Positions 44,330 to 53,730 are shown, numbered from the stretch's first letter. The stretch: 64,000 bases of DNA from Ferrovibrio xuzhouensis (GCF_042648965.1 NZ_JBHRYJ010000006.1:143378-207377); one strand, 5' to 3'. Notes: generated from the letters alone by a model not told the origin. Numbers and translations: made by a program.

Positions 44330-45295
44330 ATGACTGCCCAGACCCGCCCTGAGATCACCCTTGTGCTGGCTGCCCCGCGCGGCTTCTGTGCCGGCGTCGA
44401 TCGCGCCATCCAGATCGTCGAACGGGCGCTGGCGCAGTACGGCGCGCCGGTCTATGTGCGGCACGAGATCGTCCATAACCGCTTCGTCGTCGACAGCCTG
44501 GCCGCCAAGGGCGCCGTCTTCGTCGACGAGCTCGATCAGGTGCCGCCGGGCGCCCATGTCGTCTTCTCGGCCCATGGCGTGCCCAAGGCGGTACCGGCCG
44601 ACGCCCAGGCCCGCAAGCTGTCGTATCTCGACGCCACCTGCCCGCTGGTCAGCAAGGTGCACCGCGAGGCCGAGCGCCACCATCGCGAGGGCCGCCGCAT
44701 CGTGCTGATCGGCCATGCGGGCCATCCTGAAGTGATCGGCACCATGGGGCAGCTGCCCGAGGGCGCGGTCGTGCTGGTCGAGACGACCGGCGACGTCGCG
44801 CAACTGGCGGTGCAGCCGGACGAGCCGCTCGCCTATATCACCCAGACCACCCTGTCGGTCGACGATACGGCGGAGATCATCGCCGCCCTGCGCGCGCGCT
44901 TTCCGCAGATCGAAGGCCCGAAGAAGGAAGACATCTGCTACGCCACCACCAACCGGCAGGCCGCCGTCAAGGCGATTGCCGCCGCCGGCTGCGATGCCGT
45001 GCTGGTGATCGGCGCACCGAATTCGTCGAACTCGCTGCGGCTGGTCGAAGTCGCCCGCCGCGCCGGCTGCGCCCGCGCCCTGCTGGTACAGCGCGCCGCC
45101 GATATCGACTGGAGCCAGCTCGACCGCGTTGCCACGGTCGGCATCACCGCCGGCGCCAGCGCCCCGGAAATCCTCGTCGAGGAAGTGATCGATGCCTTCC
45201 GTACGCGCTATGCCGTACATGTGCGCGAGGTGACCACCGCCACCGAGTCCGTGCAGTTCAAGCTGCCGGTCGCGCTCGACGTCTCCGCCGCCTGA
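44330..45295 (+). CDS. ispH: 4-hydroxy-3-methylbut-2-enyl diphosphate reductase
   Basis: 321 residues. The three cysteines that bind the iron-sulfur cluster are Cys20 (APRGFCAGVDRAI), Cys104 (DATCPLVSKVH) and Cys203 (ICYATTNRQ). Other conserved parts are VRHEIVHN, FSAHGVP and the Glu/Thr of TQTTLSVDDT. It makes IPP and DMAPP in the last step of the MEP isoprenoid pathway. The thrB gene begins 10 bp downstream, so they are likely cotranscribed. Confidence 0.98.
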   Translation: MTAQTRPEITLVLAAPRGFCAGVDRAIQIVERALAQYGAPVYVRHEIVHNRFVVDSLAAKGAVFVDELDQVPPGAHVVFSAHGVPKAVPADAQARKLSYLDATCPLVSKVHREAERHHREGRRIVLIGHAGHPEVIGTMGQLPEGAVVLVETTGDVAQLAVQPDEPLAYITQTTLSVDDTAEIIAALRARFPQIEGPKKEDICYATTNRQAAVKAIAAAGCDAVLVIGAPNSSNSLRLVEVARRAGCARALLVQRAADIDWSQLDRVATVGITAGASAPEILVEEVIDAFRTRYAVHVREVTTATESVQFKLPVALDVSAA

Positions 45296-45305
45296 CATAT
45301 CCCGC

Positions 45306-46295
45306 ATGGCCGTTTACACCGAAATCGACGACGACCAGCTGACCGGACTGCTGGCGCAGTACAACCTCGGCAGCGTGCTGTCCTGCAAAGGCATTGCCGA
45401 AGGCGTCGAGAATTCCAACTTCATGCTGGCCACCGAAAAGGGCACCTACTTCCTCACCCTCTACGAAAAACGGGTGAAGCCCGACGACCTGCCCTACTTC
45501 ATCGGCCTGATGGAGCATCTGGCCGCCAAGGGCCTTGCCTGCCCGACGCCGATCCACGATCGCGAGGGCAATACGCTGCGCGAGGTGGCCGGCCGGCCCT
45601 GCGCCATCATCAGCTTTCTCAACGGCGTCTGGCCCCGGCGGCCCAATGCGAAGCATTGCCATGTCGTCGGCACCGCCATGGCCGAACTGCATATCGCCGG
45701 CCAGGATTTCGAGATGCAGCGCCGCAATGCGCTCAGCATCGACGGCTGGCGGCCGCTGCTCGATGCCAGTGCCGAACGGGCGGACAGCGTGTGCGCCGGA
45801 CTGCGGGACGCACTGGAGCAGGAATTCGACCTGCTGTGGAAGGGCTGGCCGAAGACGCCGGGCCGCGCCAGCGACAGCCCGCTGCCGCATGGCGTGATCC
45901 ATGCCGACATGTTCCCCGACAACGTGCTGTTCGTCGGCGAGACGCTGTCGGGCGTGATCGACTTCTATTTCGCCTGCAACGACTATTTCGCCTACGATCT
46001 CGCCATCGCGCTGAATGCCTGGTGCTTCGAGCCCGATGGCGCCTTCAACGTCACCAAGGGCAAGGCACTGATCGCTGGCTATGAGAGCCGGCGCCGGCTG
46101 ACCGATGACGAAATCCGCATGCTGCCGCTGTTCGCCCGCGGCGCGGCGCTGCGATTTCTGCTGACCCGGCTGTACGACTGGCTTAACCAGGTGCCCGGCG
46201 CCATGGTCAAGCCGAAGGACCCGCTGGAATACTGGCAGAAGCTGAAATTCCATCGCCAGGTGCGCGGCCCCGCCGCCTATGGCATCGAGCGCTGA
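45306..46295 (+). CDS. thrB: Homoserine kinase, type II (aminoglycoside-phosphotransferase fold)
   Basis: 329 residues. It belongs to the APH-like homoserine kinases used by alphaproteobacteria, not the GHMP type. Visible parts: LGSVLSCKGIAEGVENSNFMLATEKGTYFLTLYEKR (nucleotide lobe), the catalytic loop GVIHADMFPDNVLF with HxDxxxxN, and GVIDFYFACNDYFAYDLAIALNAW with the metal-binding Asp. It phosphorylates homoserine for threonine synthase, whose gene thrC lies at 50808-52220. Its end is 7 bp before rnhA. Confidence 0.95.
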   Translation: MAVYTEIDDDQLTGLLAQYNLGSVLSCKGIAEGVENSNFMLATEKGTYFLTLYEKRVKPDDLPYFIGLMEHLAAKGLACPTPIHDREGNTLREVAGRPCAIISFLNGVWPRRPNAKHCHVVGTAMAELHIAGQDFEMQRRNALSIDGWRPLLDASAERADSVCAGLRDALEQEFDLLWKGWPKTPGRASDSPLPHGVIHADMFPDNVLFVGETLSGVIDFYFACNDYFAYDLAIALNAWCFEPDGAFNVTKGKALIAGYESRRRLTDDEIRMLPLFARGAALRFLLTRLYDWLNQVPGAMVKPKDPLEYWQKLKFHRQVRGPAAYGIER

Positions 46296-46302
46296 GGCCG
46301 TC

Positions 46303-46767
46303 ATGGCAGAGACTGGCGACGATCCCGGCGAGCGGGTCGAAATCTTCACCGACGGTGCCTGTCTCGGCAATCCCGGCCCCGGCGGCTGGGCCGCCCTGCT
46401 GCGATCCGGCAGCAGCGAGCGGGAAATCAGCGGCGCCGATCCTGCCACCACCAACAACCGCATGGAACTGACCGCCGCCATCGAGGCGCTCGAGGCGCTG
46501 AAGCGGCCGTGCATCGTCACGCTGTATGCCGACAGCCGCTATGTGATCGACGGCGCCACCAAATGGCTGCGCAGCTGGAAGGCGCGTGGCTGGAAGACCG
46601 CCGACCGCCAGCCGGTCAAGAATGTCGACCTGTGGCAGCGCTTCGAGACCGCCGTAGCCCCCCATCGTGTTGACTGGCAATGGGTGCGCGGCCATGACGG
46701 CCATGTGGAAAACGAGCGGGTCGACCAGCTCGCCCGTGCCGCCGCGATGGCGGGGACCGAGGCGTAA
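46303..46767 (+). CDS. rnhA: Ribonuclease HI
   Basis: 154 residues from the ATG at 46303, preceded by GAGG; an ATG at 46279 within thrB is possible. The metal-binding carboxylates are Asp17 (IFTDGACLGNPGPGGW), Glu in NRMELTAAIEAL, Asp in YADSRYV and a final Asp in VENERVDQLA. It removes RNA from RNA-DNA hybrids. The basic handle WLRSWKARGWKTADRQPVKN is present. It ends at the terminator-bearing gap shared with peroxiredoxin. Confidence 0.97.
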   Translation: MAETGDDPGERVEIFTDGACLGNPGPGGWAALLRSGSSEREISGADPATTNNRMELTAAIEALEALKRPCIVTLYADSRYVIDGATKWLRSWKARGWKTADRQPVKNVDLWQRFETAVAPHRVDWQWVRGHDGHVENERVDQLARAAAMAGTEA

Positions 46768-46771
46768 AACA

Positions 46772-46805
46772 GAAAAAGGCCGGCCCGGCGAACCGGACCG
46801 GCCTT
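46772..46805 (-). terminator. Rho-independent terminator of the peroxiredoxin gene
   Basis: A hairpin with stem AAGGCCGG/CCGGCCTT, one mismatch, a further CCGG/CCGG and a CGAA loop. Read on the minus strand it is followed by TTTTTCTGTTTT, so it ends the gene at 46824-47306. On the plus strand only two T follow, so it may stop rnhA weakly. Confidence 0.85.
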
Positions 46806-46823
46806 GCTGGTCTGCCGGAAGGC

Positions 46824-47306
46824 TCAGAGCTGGCCGAGCAGGGTCGAAGCGTCGGAGACCTCGAAGGCGCCCGGCTTCTCGAGATTGAGCGACTTCACCA
46901 CGCCGTCGTCGACGAGCATCGAATAGCGCTGCGAACGGACGCCGAGGCCGCGCGCCGACAGGTCGAATTCCATGCCGATCGCCTTGGTGAATTCGCCCGA
47001 GCCGTCGGCCAGCATCTCGACCTTGTCGCCGGCATTCTGCTGCTTGCCCCAGGCACCCATGACGAAGGCATCATTGACCGACAGGCAGGCCACCTGGTCG
47101 ACGCCCTTCGCCTTCAGGTCGCCGTACTTCTCGACGAAGCCCGGCAGATGTTTGGCCGAGCAGGTCGGCGTGAAGGCACCCGGCAGGGCGAACAGCGCCA
47201 CCTTCTTGCCCTTGAAGAATTCGCCGGTCTTTACCGCCTGCGGGCCCTGGTCGGACATCACGTAGAGCGTGACGTCGGGGATGCGGTCGCCAACCTTGAT
47301 GGTCAT
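46824..47306 (-). CDS. Peroxiredoxin, Prx5 type
   Basis: 160 residues. The peroxidatic cysteine is Cys49 in LPGAFTPTCS, with the catalytic Thr two residues before it, and the Arg of the active site lies in VRSQRYSML. Cys74 (ACLSVND) is the other cysteine. The length, the motif WGKQQNA and the C-terminal GAFEVSDASTLLGQL match bacterial Prx5/hybrid-type reductases that use glutathione or glutaredoxin. It reduces hydrogen peroxide and organic peroxides in the cytoplasm. Confidence 0.95.
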   Translation of the reverse strand: MTIKVGDRIPDVTLYVMSDQGPQAVKTGEFFKGKKVALFALPGAFTPTCSAKHLPGFVEKYGDLKAKGVDQVACLSVNDAFVMGAWGKQQNAGDKVEMLADGSGEFTKAIGMEFDLSARGLGVRSQRYSMLVDDGVVKSLNLEKPGAFEVSDASTLLGQL

Positions 47307-47421
47307 GGTTTCCTCGTCTGGTCTGATTGCGAAAGATCGGGCTGTATCTGCACCGCCACTGCGGCCCCGGTAAGATGGTCTGCCCCGACGACCGAGGCAA
47401 GGCCCGGATCAGGGCTTGCCA

Positions 47422-48222
47422 TCAGGGTTTTGGCAATGTCAGTTCCGCCGCCCGGCCGCCATCCAGCAGTGTCAGGACCAGCGGTCCAGCGGCAGCGGCC
47501 GGCGGCGTCACCGGCAGGACGAACTGCGCCTGCCTGCCGTCCGTCGCCAGGGTCACCACCGGCCGGCCGAACCAGGCGTCCGGCGTGCCCTCGACCAGCA
47601 GGTCCGGCTGGTGCAACGGCCGATCGCTGGAAAGAATAACGCTGAGGCGGCCGTTTTGTTCCAACCGCGACACCAGTTTGACGCCGGCGGCAGCCGCCGG
47701 CTGTGGCACGCGGGCGCGCCAGTCCGCCAGCAGGGCCGCGGCCTGCGGATCGGCCACCGGCTGCGCCGCGATCCGGTGCTGCAAATGGTCCTCGCGCAGG
47801 ATGCAGATATCCTTGCAGACGCCATATTCGGCGCGCAGGGCCAGATCGATGGCCGCGCCGGTTTTCTGCGGCACGATCATGACCGGCAGGATCACCTCGT
47901 CAACGTAGCCGAACAGGTCGGCATCACCGATGGTGATGCGGTGCGGCGCCGGCCATGCCATCTGCGCCGCTTTCAGGTTCTGCGATCCGCTCCAGTCGAA
48001 TTGCGGTGGCACACCACCCTCGCCCGGCGTGCGCCAGTAGAATTTCCAGCCCGGCGCGAGTCGGACCCGCAGGCCGATGCTGCCATTGCCGCCATCAACG
48101 ATATCAAGACGCGCCGGATCCGGCGCCGACCGCTCCAGCGTGGTGACGACCTGTGCCGCCGCCGGCAGCGGCAGCAGCACGGCCAGCACTGCCAGAATTC
48201 TGCGCATATTGCGATTTTTCAT
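47422..48222 (-). CDS. Periplasmic DsbD-alpha-domain-like protein
   Basis: 266 residues from the ATG at 48222; a second ATG 15 bp later is equally possible. The N-terminus is a signal peptide (RILAVLAVLLPLPAAAQ). The middle resembles the N-terminal domain of thiol:disulfide interchange protein DsbD: APGWKFYWRTPGEGGVPPQFDW, GYVDEVILPVMIVP and the cysteine pair YGVCKDIC (Cys136, Cys140). No membrane electron-transfer domain or thioredoxin domain follows, so it needs a separate redox partner. A role in periplasmic thiol transfer, perhaps for cytochrome or copper-centre maturation, is inferred. Confidence 0.82.
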   Translation of the reverse strand: MKNRNMRRILAVLAVLLPLPAAAQVVTTLERSAPDPARLDIVDGGNGSIGLRVRLAPGWKFYWRTPGEGGVPPQFDWSGSQNLKAAQMAWPAPHRITIGDADLFGYVDEVILPVMIVPQKTGAAIDLALRAEYGVCKDICILREDHLQHRIAAQPVADPQAAALLADWRARVPQPAAAAGVKLVSRLEQNGRLSVILSSDRPLHQPDLLVEGTPDAWFGRPVVTLATDGRQAQFVLPVTPPAAAAGPLVLTLLDGGRAAELTLPKP

Positions 48223-48328
48223 GGCACCAATCTGTCGTGACCCCGCCGTTTTGCAAGCCCTCTGCGGCCTCTGCATATGGACATTCGGTGTCGCGGGAGT
48301 AACATTCGGGTGAGAGCGGGAGCTGAGC

Positions 48329-48910
48329 ATGACATCTGATGCCAGAGCGATTTCCGGCTATCTTGAGCGGCAGCTGCTGATCGCCATGCCGAGCATGGGC
48401 GATCCGCGTTTCGCGCGCACCGTGATCTACATGTGCTCGCATAACGCCGAAGGCGCGATGGGCCTGGTGATCAACAAGCCGTATCCCGGCCTGACCTTCC
48501 CCAATCTGCTCGGGCAGCTCGGCATTGAGCCGACCATCGACAACGACATCATCGTCCGCCTCGGCGGACCGGTGGAAACCGGCCGCGGCTTCGTGCTGCA
48601 TTCCACTGACTACATGCGGCAGGGCAGCGTCGCCATCGACGACGATATCGGCATCGGCCTGACCGCGACACTGGATGTGCTGCGCGCCATTGCCACCGGC
48701 ACCGGGCCGCAGCGCAGCCTGTTCGCGCTCGGCTATGCCGGCTGGGGGCCGGGCCAGCTCGACACCGAAATCCAGGACAATGCCTGGCTGGCGGCGCCGG
48801 CCGACAGCACGCTGATCTTCGAGCCTGCTCTCGAGACGCTGTGGGAGCGCGCGGTGCGCAAGATCGGCATCGACATCGCCAAGCTGGCCAGCATTTCCGG
48901 TCACGCCTGA
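48329..48910 (+). CDS. YqgE/AlgH-family protein
   Basis: 193 residues of the UPF0301 family. Conserved stretches are SGYLERQLLIAMPSMGDPRFARTVIYMCSHNAEGAMGLVINKP, VRLGGPVETGRGFVLHS and LFALGYAGWGPGQLDTEIQDNAWL. The biochemical role is not established; in Pseudomonas a member was linked to alginate regulation. A purine-rich CGGGAG precedes the ATG. It diverges from the DsbD-like gene and converges on the acetyltransferase. Confidence 0.95.
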   Translation: MTSDARAISGYLERQLLIAMPSMGDPRFARTVIYMCSHNAEGAMGLVINKPYPGLTFPNLLGQLGIEPTIDNDIIVRLGGPVETGRGFVLHSTDYMRQGSVAIDDDIGIGLTATLDVLRAIATGTGPQRSLFALGYAGWGPGQLDTEIQDNAWLAAPADSTLIFEPALETLWERAVRKIGIDIAKLASISGHA

Positions 48911-48920
48911 GGGCGGAACC

Positions 48921-49523
48921 TCAGCGCGTCGTTGCGAGGCCGGGCACCGGCCCGTCGGTCGCCAGCCGCGCATGCAACTGGTGATCGCGCCAGACGCCCT
49001 CGATCTTCAGATATTCGCGCAAAGTGCCTTCCGGCCGGAACCCGGCACGGCGCAGCAGCCGCTGGCTCGGGGCATTCTCGGCGAGGCAGGCCGCCTCCAG
49101 CCGATGCAGCCGCATCGTGCCGAAGCAATGTGCCATCATCAGCGCCAGTGCCTCGGTCATATACCGCTGACCGGCATGCGGCGCGCCGGTCCAGTAGCCA
49201 AGCTCGCCGCATTGCGAGGCACCGCGCCGGATGTTCGACAGCGTGATGCCGCCGATCAGGGCGTGATGCTGGCGGGTGAAGATGAAATAGGCCTCGCCCT
49301 GCTCCTGCCGGCGCAGCCGGTCGAACCAGGCGAGGCGGCGGCGATAGCCCTCGCGGGTCAGTGAATCCGCGGCCCAGGCCGGCTCCCACGGCTGCAGGTG
49401 ATCGCGGCTGATCGCGCGCAGTGTCGCCCAGACCTCGAAGTCGCTGATTTCCGGGGCGCGCAGATAAAGGCGGTCGCCGGCCAGGACAGGCGGCAGGCCG
49501 GGAAGGAAGCGCCGGAACAGCAT
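48921..49523 (-). CDS. GNAT-family N-acetyltransferase, RimJ/RimL type
   Basis: 200 residues from the ATG at 49523, which has GGGAGG seven bases upstream. The fold markers are LYLRAPEISDFEVWATLR at the start, the acetyl-CoA loop region GYWTGAPHAGQRYMTEAL and the late strands LHRLEAACLAENAPSQRLLRRAGFRPEGTLREYLKIEGVWRDHQL, which identify the RimJ subgroup. It probably acetylates a protein N-terminus or small amine. It ends the long minus-strand operon that includes thrC and the M16 peptidase. Confidence 0.93.
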   Translation of the reverse strand: MLFRRFLPGLPPVLAGDRLYLRAPEISDFEVWATLRAISRDHLQPWEPAWAADSLTREGYRRRLAWFDRLRRQEQGEAYFIFTRQHHALIGGITLSNIRRGASQCGELGYWTGAPHAGQRYMTEALALMMAHCFGTMRLHRLEAACLAENAPSQRLLRRAGFRPEGTLREYLKIEGVWRDHQLHARLATDGPVPGLATTR

Positions 49524-49551
49524 CGCTTCGCCTCCCCCCGCCCGCCAGTGG

Positions 49552-50811
49552 TCAGCCGAACCGCGCCGCGAAGCGCTGGTAGGATTCGAGCTGGCCGATC
49601 GGGCCAAGCGCCGCCAGGGTCGGCTTTGCCTTGCGCATCACCTGCTCGGCGACCCGGCGCACGGCGGCGGCATCGACACGGTCGACCGCCGCCAGCACCT
49701 CGTCGATGTCGAGCGGGCGGCCAAACAACAGCATCTGGCGGCCGATCTGCTCGATGCGTGCACCGGAGCTTTCCAGCGACGAGACCAGCCCCACTTTGAG
49801 CTGGGCGCGGGCGCGCTGCAGTTCGTCCTCGCCGACCGCGCCGGTCAGCTTGCCCAGTTCCTCGGCCAGTACCGGCATCAGCTCGCCGAGCTTCTCGCCG
49901 CTGGTGCCGGCATAGAGGGTCATCATGCCGCCGTCACGATAGGAGTTCGGGAAGGCATAGACCGAATAGGCCAGGCCGCGCTTCTCGCGCACTTCCTGGA
50001 ACAGCCGCGAGGACATGCCGCCGCCGAGCACGGTGGCATAGACATGCATCGCGTAGTAATCGGGGTCGTCGTAGGCGACGCCGGGCAGCGCCACGGCGAC
50101 ATGCGCCTGTTCGAGGTCGCGCTCGGCGCGGCGTTCGCCGCCGGCATAGGTCGCCGTCTGCTGGGCCGGCCGCGGCGTCTGCGCCAGCCCGCCCAGCATG
50201 TGGGCGGCTTCGGCCACCAGGCGGTCGTGATCGACGGCACCGGCCGCCACCAGCACCATGGTCGGCGCATGGTAGAAGCGGCCCATGAAACCCTGCAGGT
50301 CGGCGCGCCCCATGTTGGTGACCCGCTCGACGCTGCCGAGGATCGGGCGGCCGAGCGACTGGGCCGGATAAGCCGTTTCCTGCAGATGGTCGAAAATGAT
50401 GTCATCCGGCGTGTCTTCCGACTGGCCGATTTCCTGGATGATGACCTCGCGCTCGCGCTCCAGCTCGGCCGGATCGAACACCGAATGCTGCAGGATGTCG
50501 GACAGGATATCGAGAGCAAGGCTGATATCCTCGCCCATCACCCGGGCGTAATAGGCGGTCTGTTCGCGCGAGGTAAACGCGTTGAGATGACCGCCGACCG
50601 CCTCGATTTCTTCCGCGATGGCCAGCGCGCTGCGCCGCTCGGTGCCCTTGAAAGCCATATGCTCCAGCATATGGGCGACACCGTTGATCTCCGGCGTCTC
50701 GTCGCGGGCGCCGGCATCGACCCAGATGCCGACCGAAACGGTCTTGACCTGCGGCATGGTCTCGGAGACGACCCGCAGGCCGTTGGGGAGCGTACTGATG
50801 CGAAGGGTCAT
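49552..50811 (-). CDS. M16-family zinc metallopeptidase (processing-peptidase-like)
   Basis: 419 residues. The inverted zinc motif HMLEH is present as His47, Glu50, His51 (VAHMLEHMAFKGT), with the second glutamate in EREREVIIQEIGQSEDTPDD. The C-terminal half holds the inactive repeat with the family R/Y pair (GGGMSSRLFQEVREKRGLAYSVYAF). It is the bacterial homologue of the mitochondrial processing peptidase beta subunit. The substrate is unknown. Its start overlaps the thrC stop by 4 bp, the usual alphaproteobacterial arrangement. Confidence 0.95.
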   Translation of the reverse strand: MTLRISTLPNGLRVVSETMPQVKTVSVGIWVDAGARDETPEINGVAHMLEHMAFKGTERRSALAIAEEIEAVGGHLNAFTSREQTAYYARVMGEDISLALDILSDILQHSVFDPAELEREREVIIQEIGQSEDTPDDIIFDHLQETAYPAQSLGRPILGSVERVTNMGRADLQGFMGRFYHAPTMVLVAAGAVDHDRLVAEAAHMLGGLAQTPRPAQQTATYAGGERRAERDLEQAHVAVALPGVAYDDPDYYAMHVYATVLGGGMSSRLFQEVREKRGLAYSVYAFPNSYRDGGMMTLYAGTSGEKLGELMPVLAEELGKLTGAVGEDELQRARAQLKVGLVSSLESSGARIEQIGRQMLLFGRPLDIDEVLAAVDRVDAAAVRRVAEQVMRKAKPTLAALGPIGQLESYQRFAARFG

Positions 50812-52220
50812 GCCGTCACCCGCTGGTTTTCAATGAAATCACGCACGACTGTATAGTCGTTCGGCAGTTTGGTCTGCCGCTCCGGGCGGTCGAACAGATC
50901 GGCCAGACGCGGCGGCAGGGCCGGATGCTGACCGGTCGCCGCCTCGACGGCATCGGGGAATTTCGCCGGATCGGCGGTCGCCAGGGTCACCAGCGGAATC
51001 TCTGCCGGCACCGCACGGCTGCTGCGCTGCTGCGCCGCCACCGCAAGGCCGACGGCCGTATGCGGATCGACGGCGATGCCGTTGCCCTGCGCGAAAGCCG
51101 TCTTCAGCATGGCTTTGGTCGCCGCCTCGTCGGCACGACCAGCCGCGAAAAGATGCTTTGTCTCGGCCAGCGCATTGGGCGAAACCGTGAAGCCACCGGC
51201 CGTGTCGAGCTCGGTCATCAGGCCACGGATCTGCGCGCCGTCGCGGCCATGCATGTCGAACAGCAGGCGCTCGAAATTGCTCGCCACCTGGATGTCCATG
51301 CTGGGACTGATGGTCGGCGTCACGCCATCCTTGCGGTATTCGCCACCGGCGAAGAAGCGCGCCAGGATGTCGTTTCGGTTGGTGGCGACGATCAGCTTGG
51401 CGACCGGCAGGCCCATTTTCGCCGCGGCATAGCCGGCGAAGATATCGCCGAAATTTCCGGTCGGCACACAGAAGGCCGGGGTGCGGTCGGGGCCGCCGAG
51501 GCTGAGGCTGGCGGTGACGTAATAGACGATCTGGGCCATCACCCGGGCCCAGTTGATCGAGTTGACCGCGGTGAGCCCGGCGCGCTCACGGAAGGCCGCA
51601 TCGTTGAACAGGGCCTTCACCATGGCCTGGGCATCGTCGAAGGTGCCATCCAGCGCGATGGCATGCACGTTGGCATCGGCCACCGTGGTCATCTGGCGGC
51701 GCTGCACCTCGGAAACGCGGCCCTGCGGGAACATGATGAAGATGTCGAGATTGGCGCGGCCGCGGCAGCCCTCGATGGCGGCCGAGCCGGTGTCGCCCGA
51801 GGTGGCGCCGACGATGGTGGCCCGCTTGCCCGAACGTGCCAGTGCCCAGTCGAATAGCCGGCCGAGCAGTTGCAGCGCCACGTCCTTGAAGGCGAGCGTG
51901 GGCCCATGGAACAGCTCCAGCACCCAGTCGTTGGCGCCGGTCTGGCGCAGCGGCACCACGGCGCGGTGGCCAAAGGTGGCATAGGCCTCATTGATCATGC
52001 GCTGCAGGTCGGCATCGGGGATGCAGCCGCCAACGAACGGTTTGACCACACGGAAGGCAATCTCGGCATAGGACAGGCCGCGCATCGCCCGCCAGTCTGC
52101 GGCGCTGAGCTGCGGCCAGCTTTCGGGCACATAGAGGCCGCCGTCGGCAGCAAGGCCGGCGAGAAGGACGCCTTCGAAATCGAGGACCGGCGCCTGGCCG
52201 CGGGTACTGACATAACGCAT
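50808..52220 (-). CDS. thrC: Threonine synthase
   Basis: 470 residues of the long ThrC class. N-terminus MRYVSTRGQAPVLDFEGVLLAGLAADGGLYVPESWP; the pyridoxal-phosphate lysine is Lys112 in LAFKDVALQLLGRLFD; the phosphate-binding motif is GATSGDTGSAAIE. It converts O-phosphohomoserine, made by ThrB, to threonine. It lies 19 bp after the M32 peptidase gene and is coupled to the M16 gene. Confidence 0.97.
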   Translation of the reverse strand: MRYVSTRGQAPVLDFEGVLLAGLAADGGLYVPESWPQLSAADWRAMRGLSYAEIAFRVVKPFVGGCIPDADLQRMINEAYATFGHRAVVPLRQTGANDWVLELFHGPTLAFKDVALQLLGRLFDWALARSGKRATIVGATSGDTGSAAIEGCRGRANLDIFIMFPQGRVSEVQRRQMTTVADANVHAIALDGTFDDAQAMVKALFNDAAFRERAGLTAVNSINWARVMAQIVYYVTASLSLGGPDRTPAFCVPTGNFGDIFAGYAAAKMGLPVAKLIVATNRNDILARFFAGGEYRKDGVTPTISPSMDIQVASNFERLLFDMHGRDGAQIRGLMTELDTAGGFTVSPNALAETKHLFAAGRADEAATKAMLKTAFAQGNGIAVDPHTAVGLAVAAQQRSSRAVPAEIPLVTLATADPAKFPDAVEAATGQHPALPPRLADLFDRPERQTKLPNDYTVVRDFIENQRVTA

Positions 52221-52239
52221 GGTTCGGCTCGTATCGGGA

Positions 52240-53730
52240 TCAGCTCAAGTAGCGGGCTTTGAGATGGGCCTTGAAGGCCGCCGCACCGAGCGGCTTGCCG
52301 GTCGCGGCCTGCAGCAGTTCGTCGGTCGTCAGCAGCGAGCCCCGGCCGTGCACGTTGCTGCGCAGCCAGCGCAGCAGCGGCCGGAAATCGCCCTTGCCGA
52401 TGCCGGGCAGGATAGCAGCATCCTGCGCCTTTGCGGCAGCAAACAGCTGCGCCGCGGCCATGGCGCCCAGCGTATAGGTGGGGAAATAGCCGATCGAGCC
52501 GGCCGGCCAGTGGATGTCCTGCAGGCAGCCGTGGCGGTCGTCGGGCACCTCGACGCCCAGCAGGCTCGACATCCCGTCATTCCAGGCATCCGGCAGGTCG
52601 GCGATGGCAAGGTCGCCGGCCAGCAGTGCCTGCTCCAGCCGGTAGCGCAGGATCACATGGGCCGGATAGGTGACCTCGTCGGCATCGACGCGGATCAGGC
52701 CGGGCCGCACCCGGGTATAGACCCGGCGCAGGTTGGGTTCTTCCCAGGCCGGGCCGCTGCCGCCAAAGGCCTTGCGCAGGATCGGCGCCGCCCAGCCGAG
52801 GAATTCGTCGCCGCGGCAGACCTGCATCTCGACCAGCAGGCTCTGGCTCTCGTGCAGGGCCATGCCACGCGCCTCGCCGACCGGCTGGTCGCGCCAGGCC
52901 TTGGGCAGACCGAGTTCGTAGAGCGCATGGCCGGTTTCGTGCAGCACGCCCATCAGCGCCTTGGTGAAATCGGCTTCCTCGTAGCGCGTGGTCAGGCGCA
53001 CGTCGTCGGGCACGCCGCCGGTAAACGGATGCAGGCTGACATCGAGGCGGCCGTGGTTGAAATCGAAACCGAGCGCCTTCATGAAGCGCAGGCCGACCGC
53101 GCGCTGGGTTTCGGTGGCGAAGGGGCCATCGAGCGGCAGGATCGCCGGCGCCTTCGCCTGCTTCGCCATCGCCTTATCGATGAAGCCCGGCAGGAAGCCG
53201 CCCAGCTCGGCAAACAGTTTGTCGATCCTGGCGGCGCGACCGCCCGGCTCGTATTCGTCGAGCAGGGCATCGTAGGGGCTGAGCCCGAAGGCATCGGCTT
53301 TCGCGGCGGCCACTTCGCGGGTGAGGTCGAGCACCGGCCGGAAGGCCTTGGCGAAAGCCTTGAAGTCGCTATCGGCCCGCGCCTTGCGCCAGACCATCTC
53401 GCAGGCGGCGGTCGCCCGCGACCGCGCATCGACCAGGGCCGGCGTCAGCGCGGTGGCATGGCTCCACTGGCGCTGCATCTCGCGCAGGTTGGCCTGCTGC
53501 CAGTCGCTGAGCTTGCCGGCCTCGGTCTCGGCCCTGGCGATCCGTTCGCCGAGCGCCGGATCGGTCAGCCAATCATGGCGCACCACGCTGAGCGTCGCCA
53601 TCTGCTCGGCGCGCGCCCGGGCGCCGCCGTCTGGCATCATCGCCGACTGGTCCCAGCCCAGCATCGCCAGCGCGCCATTAACGGCGGCGATGCGGCAGAA
53701 GGTCTGCTCCAGTGCCTTGTAGGTCTTCAT
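52240..53730 (-). CDS. Carboxypeptidase, M32 (Taq) family
   Basis: 496 residues from the ATG at 53730, which overlaps the surf1 stop by 4 bp; longer readings in the frame are antisense-type noise. The metal site HExxH is His264-Glu265-xx-His268 (VLHETGHALYE), followed by ALHESQSLLVE with the third ligand and RVRPGLIRVDADEVTYPAHVILRY, all hallmarks of M32. It removes C-terminal residues from peptides in the cytoplasm. It is placed between the oxidase-assembly genes and thrC. Confidence 0.95.
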   Translation of the reverse strand: MKTYKALEQTFCRIAAVNGALAMLGWDQSAMMPDGGARARAEQMATLSVVRHDWLTDPALGERIARAETEAGKLSDWQQANLREMQRQWSHATALTPALVDARSRATAACEMVWRKARADSDFKAFAKAFRPVLDLTREVAAAKADAFGLSPYDALLDEYEPGGRAARIDKLFAELGGFLPGFIDKAMAKQAKAPAILPLDGPFATETQRAVGLRFMKALGFDFNHGRLDVSLHPFTGGVPDDVRLTTRYEEADFTKALMGVLHETGHALYELGLPKAWRDQPVGEARGMALHESQSLLVEMQVCRGDEFLGWAAPILRKAFGGSGPAWEEPNLRRVYTRVRPGLIRVDADEVTYPAHVILRYRLEQALLAGDLAIADLPDAWNDGMSSLLGVEVPDDRHGCLQDIHWPAGSIGYFPTYTLGAMAAAQLFAAAKAQDAAILPGIGKGDFRPLLRWLRSNVHGRGSLLTTDELLQAATGKPLGAAAFKAHLKARYLS

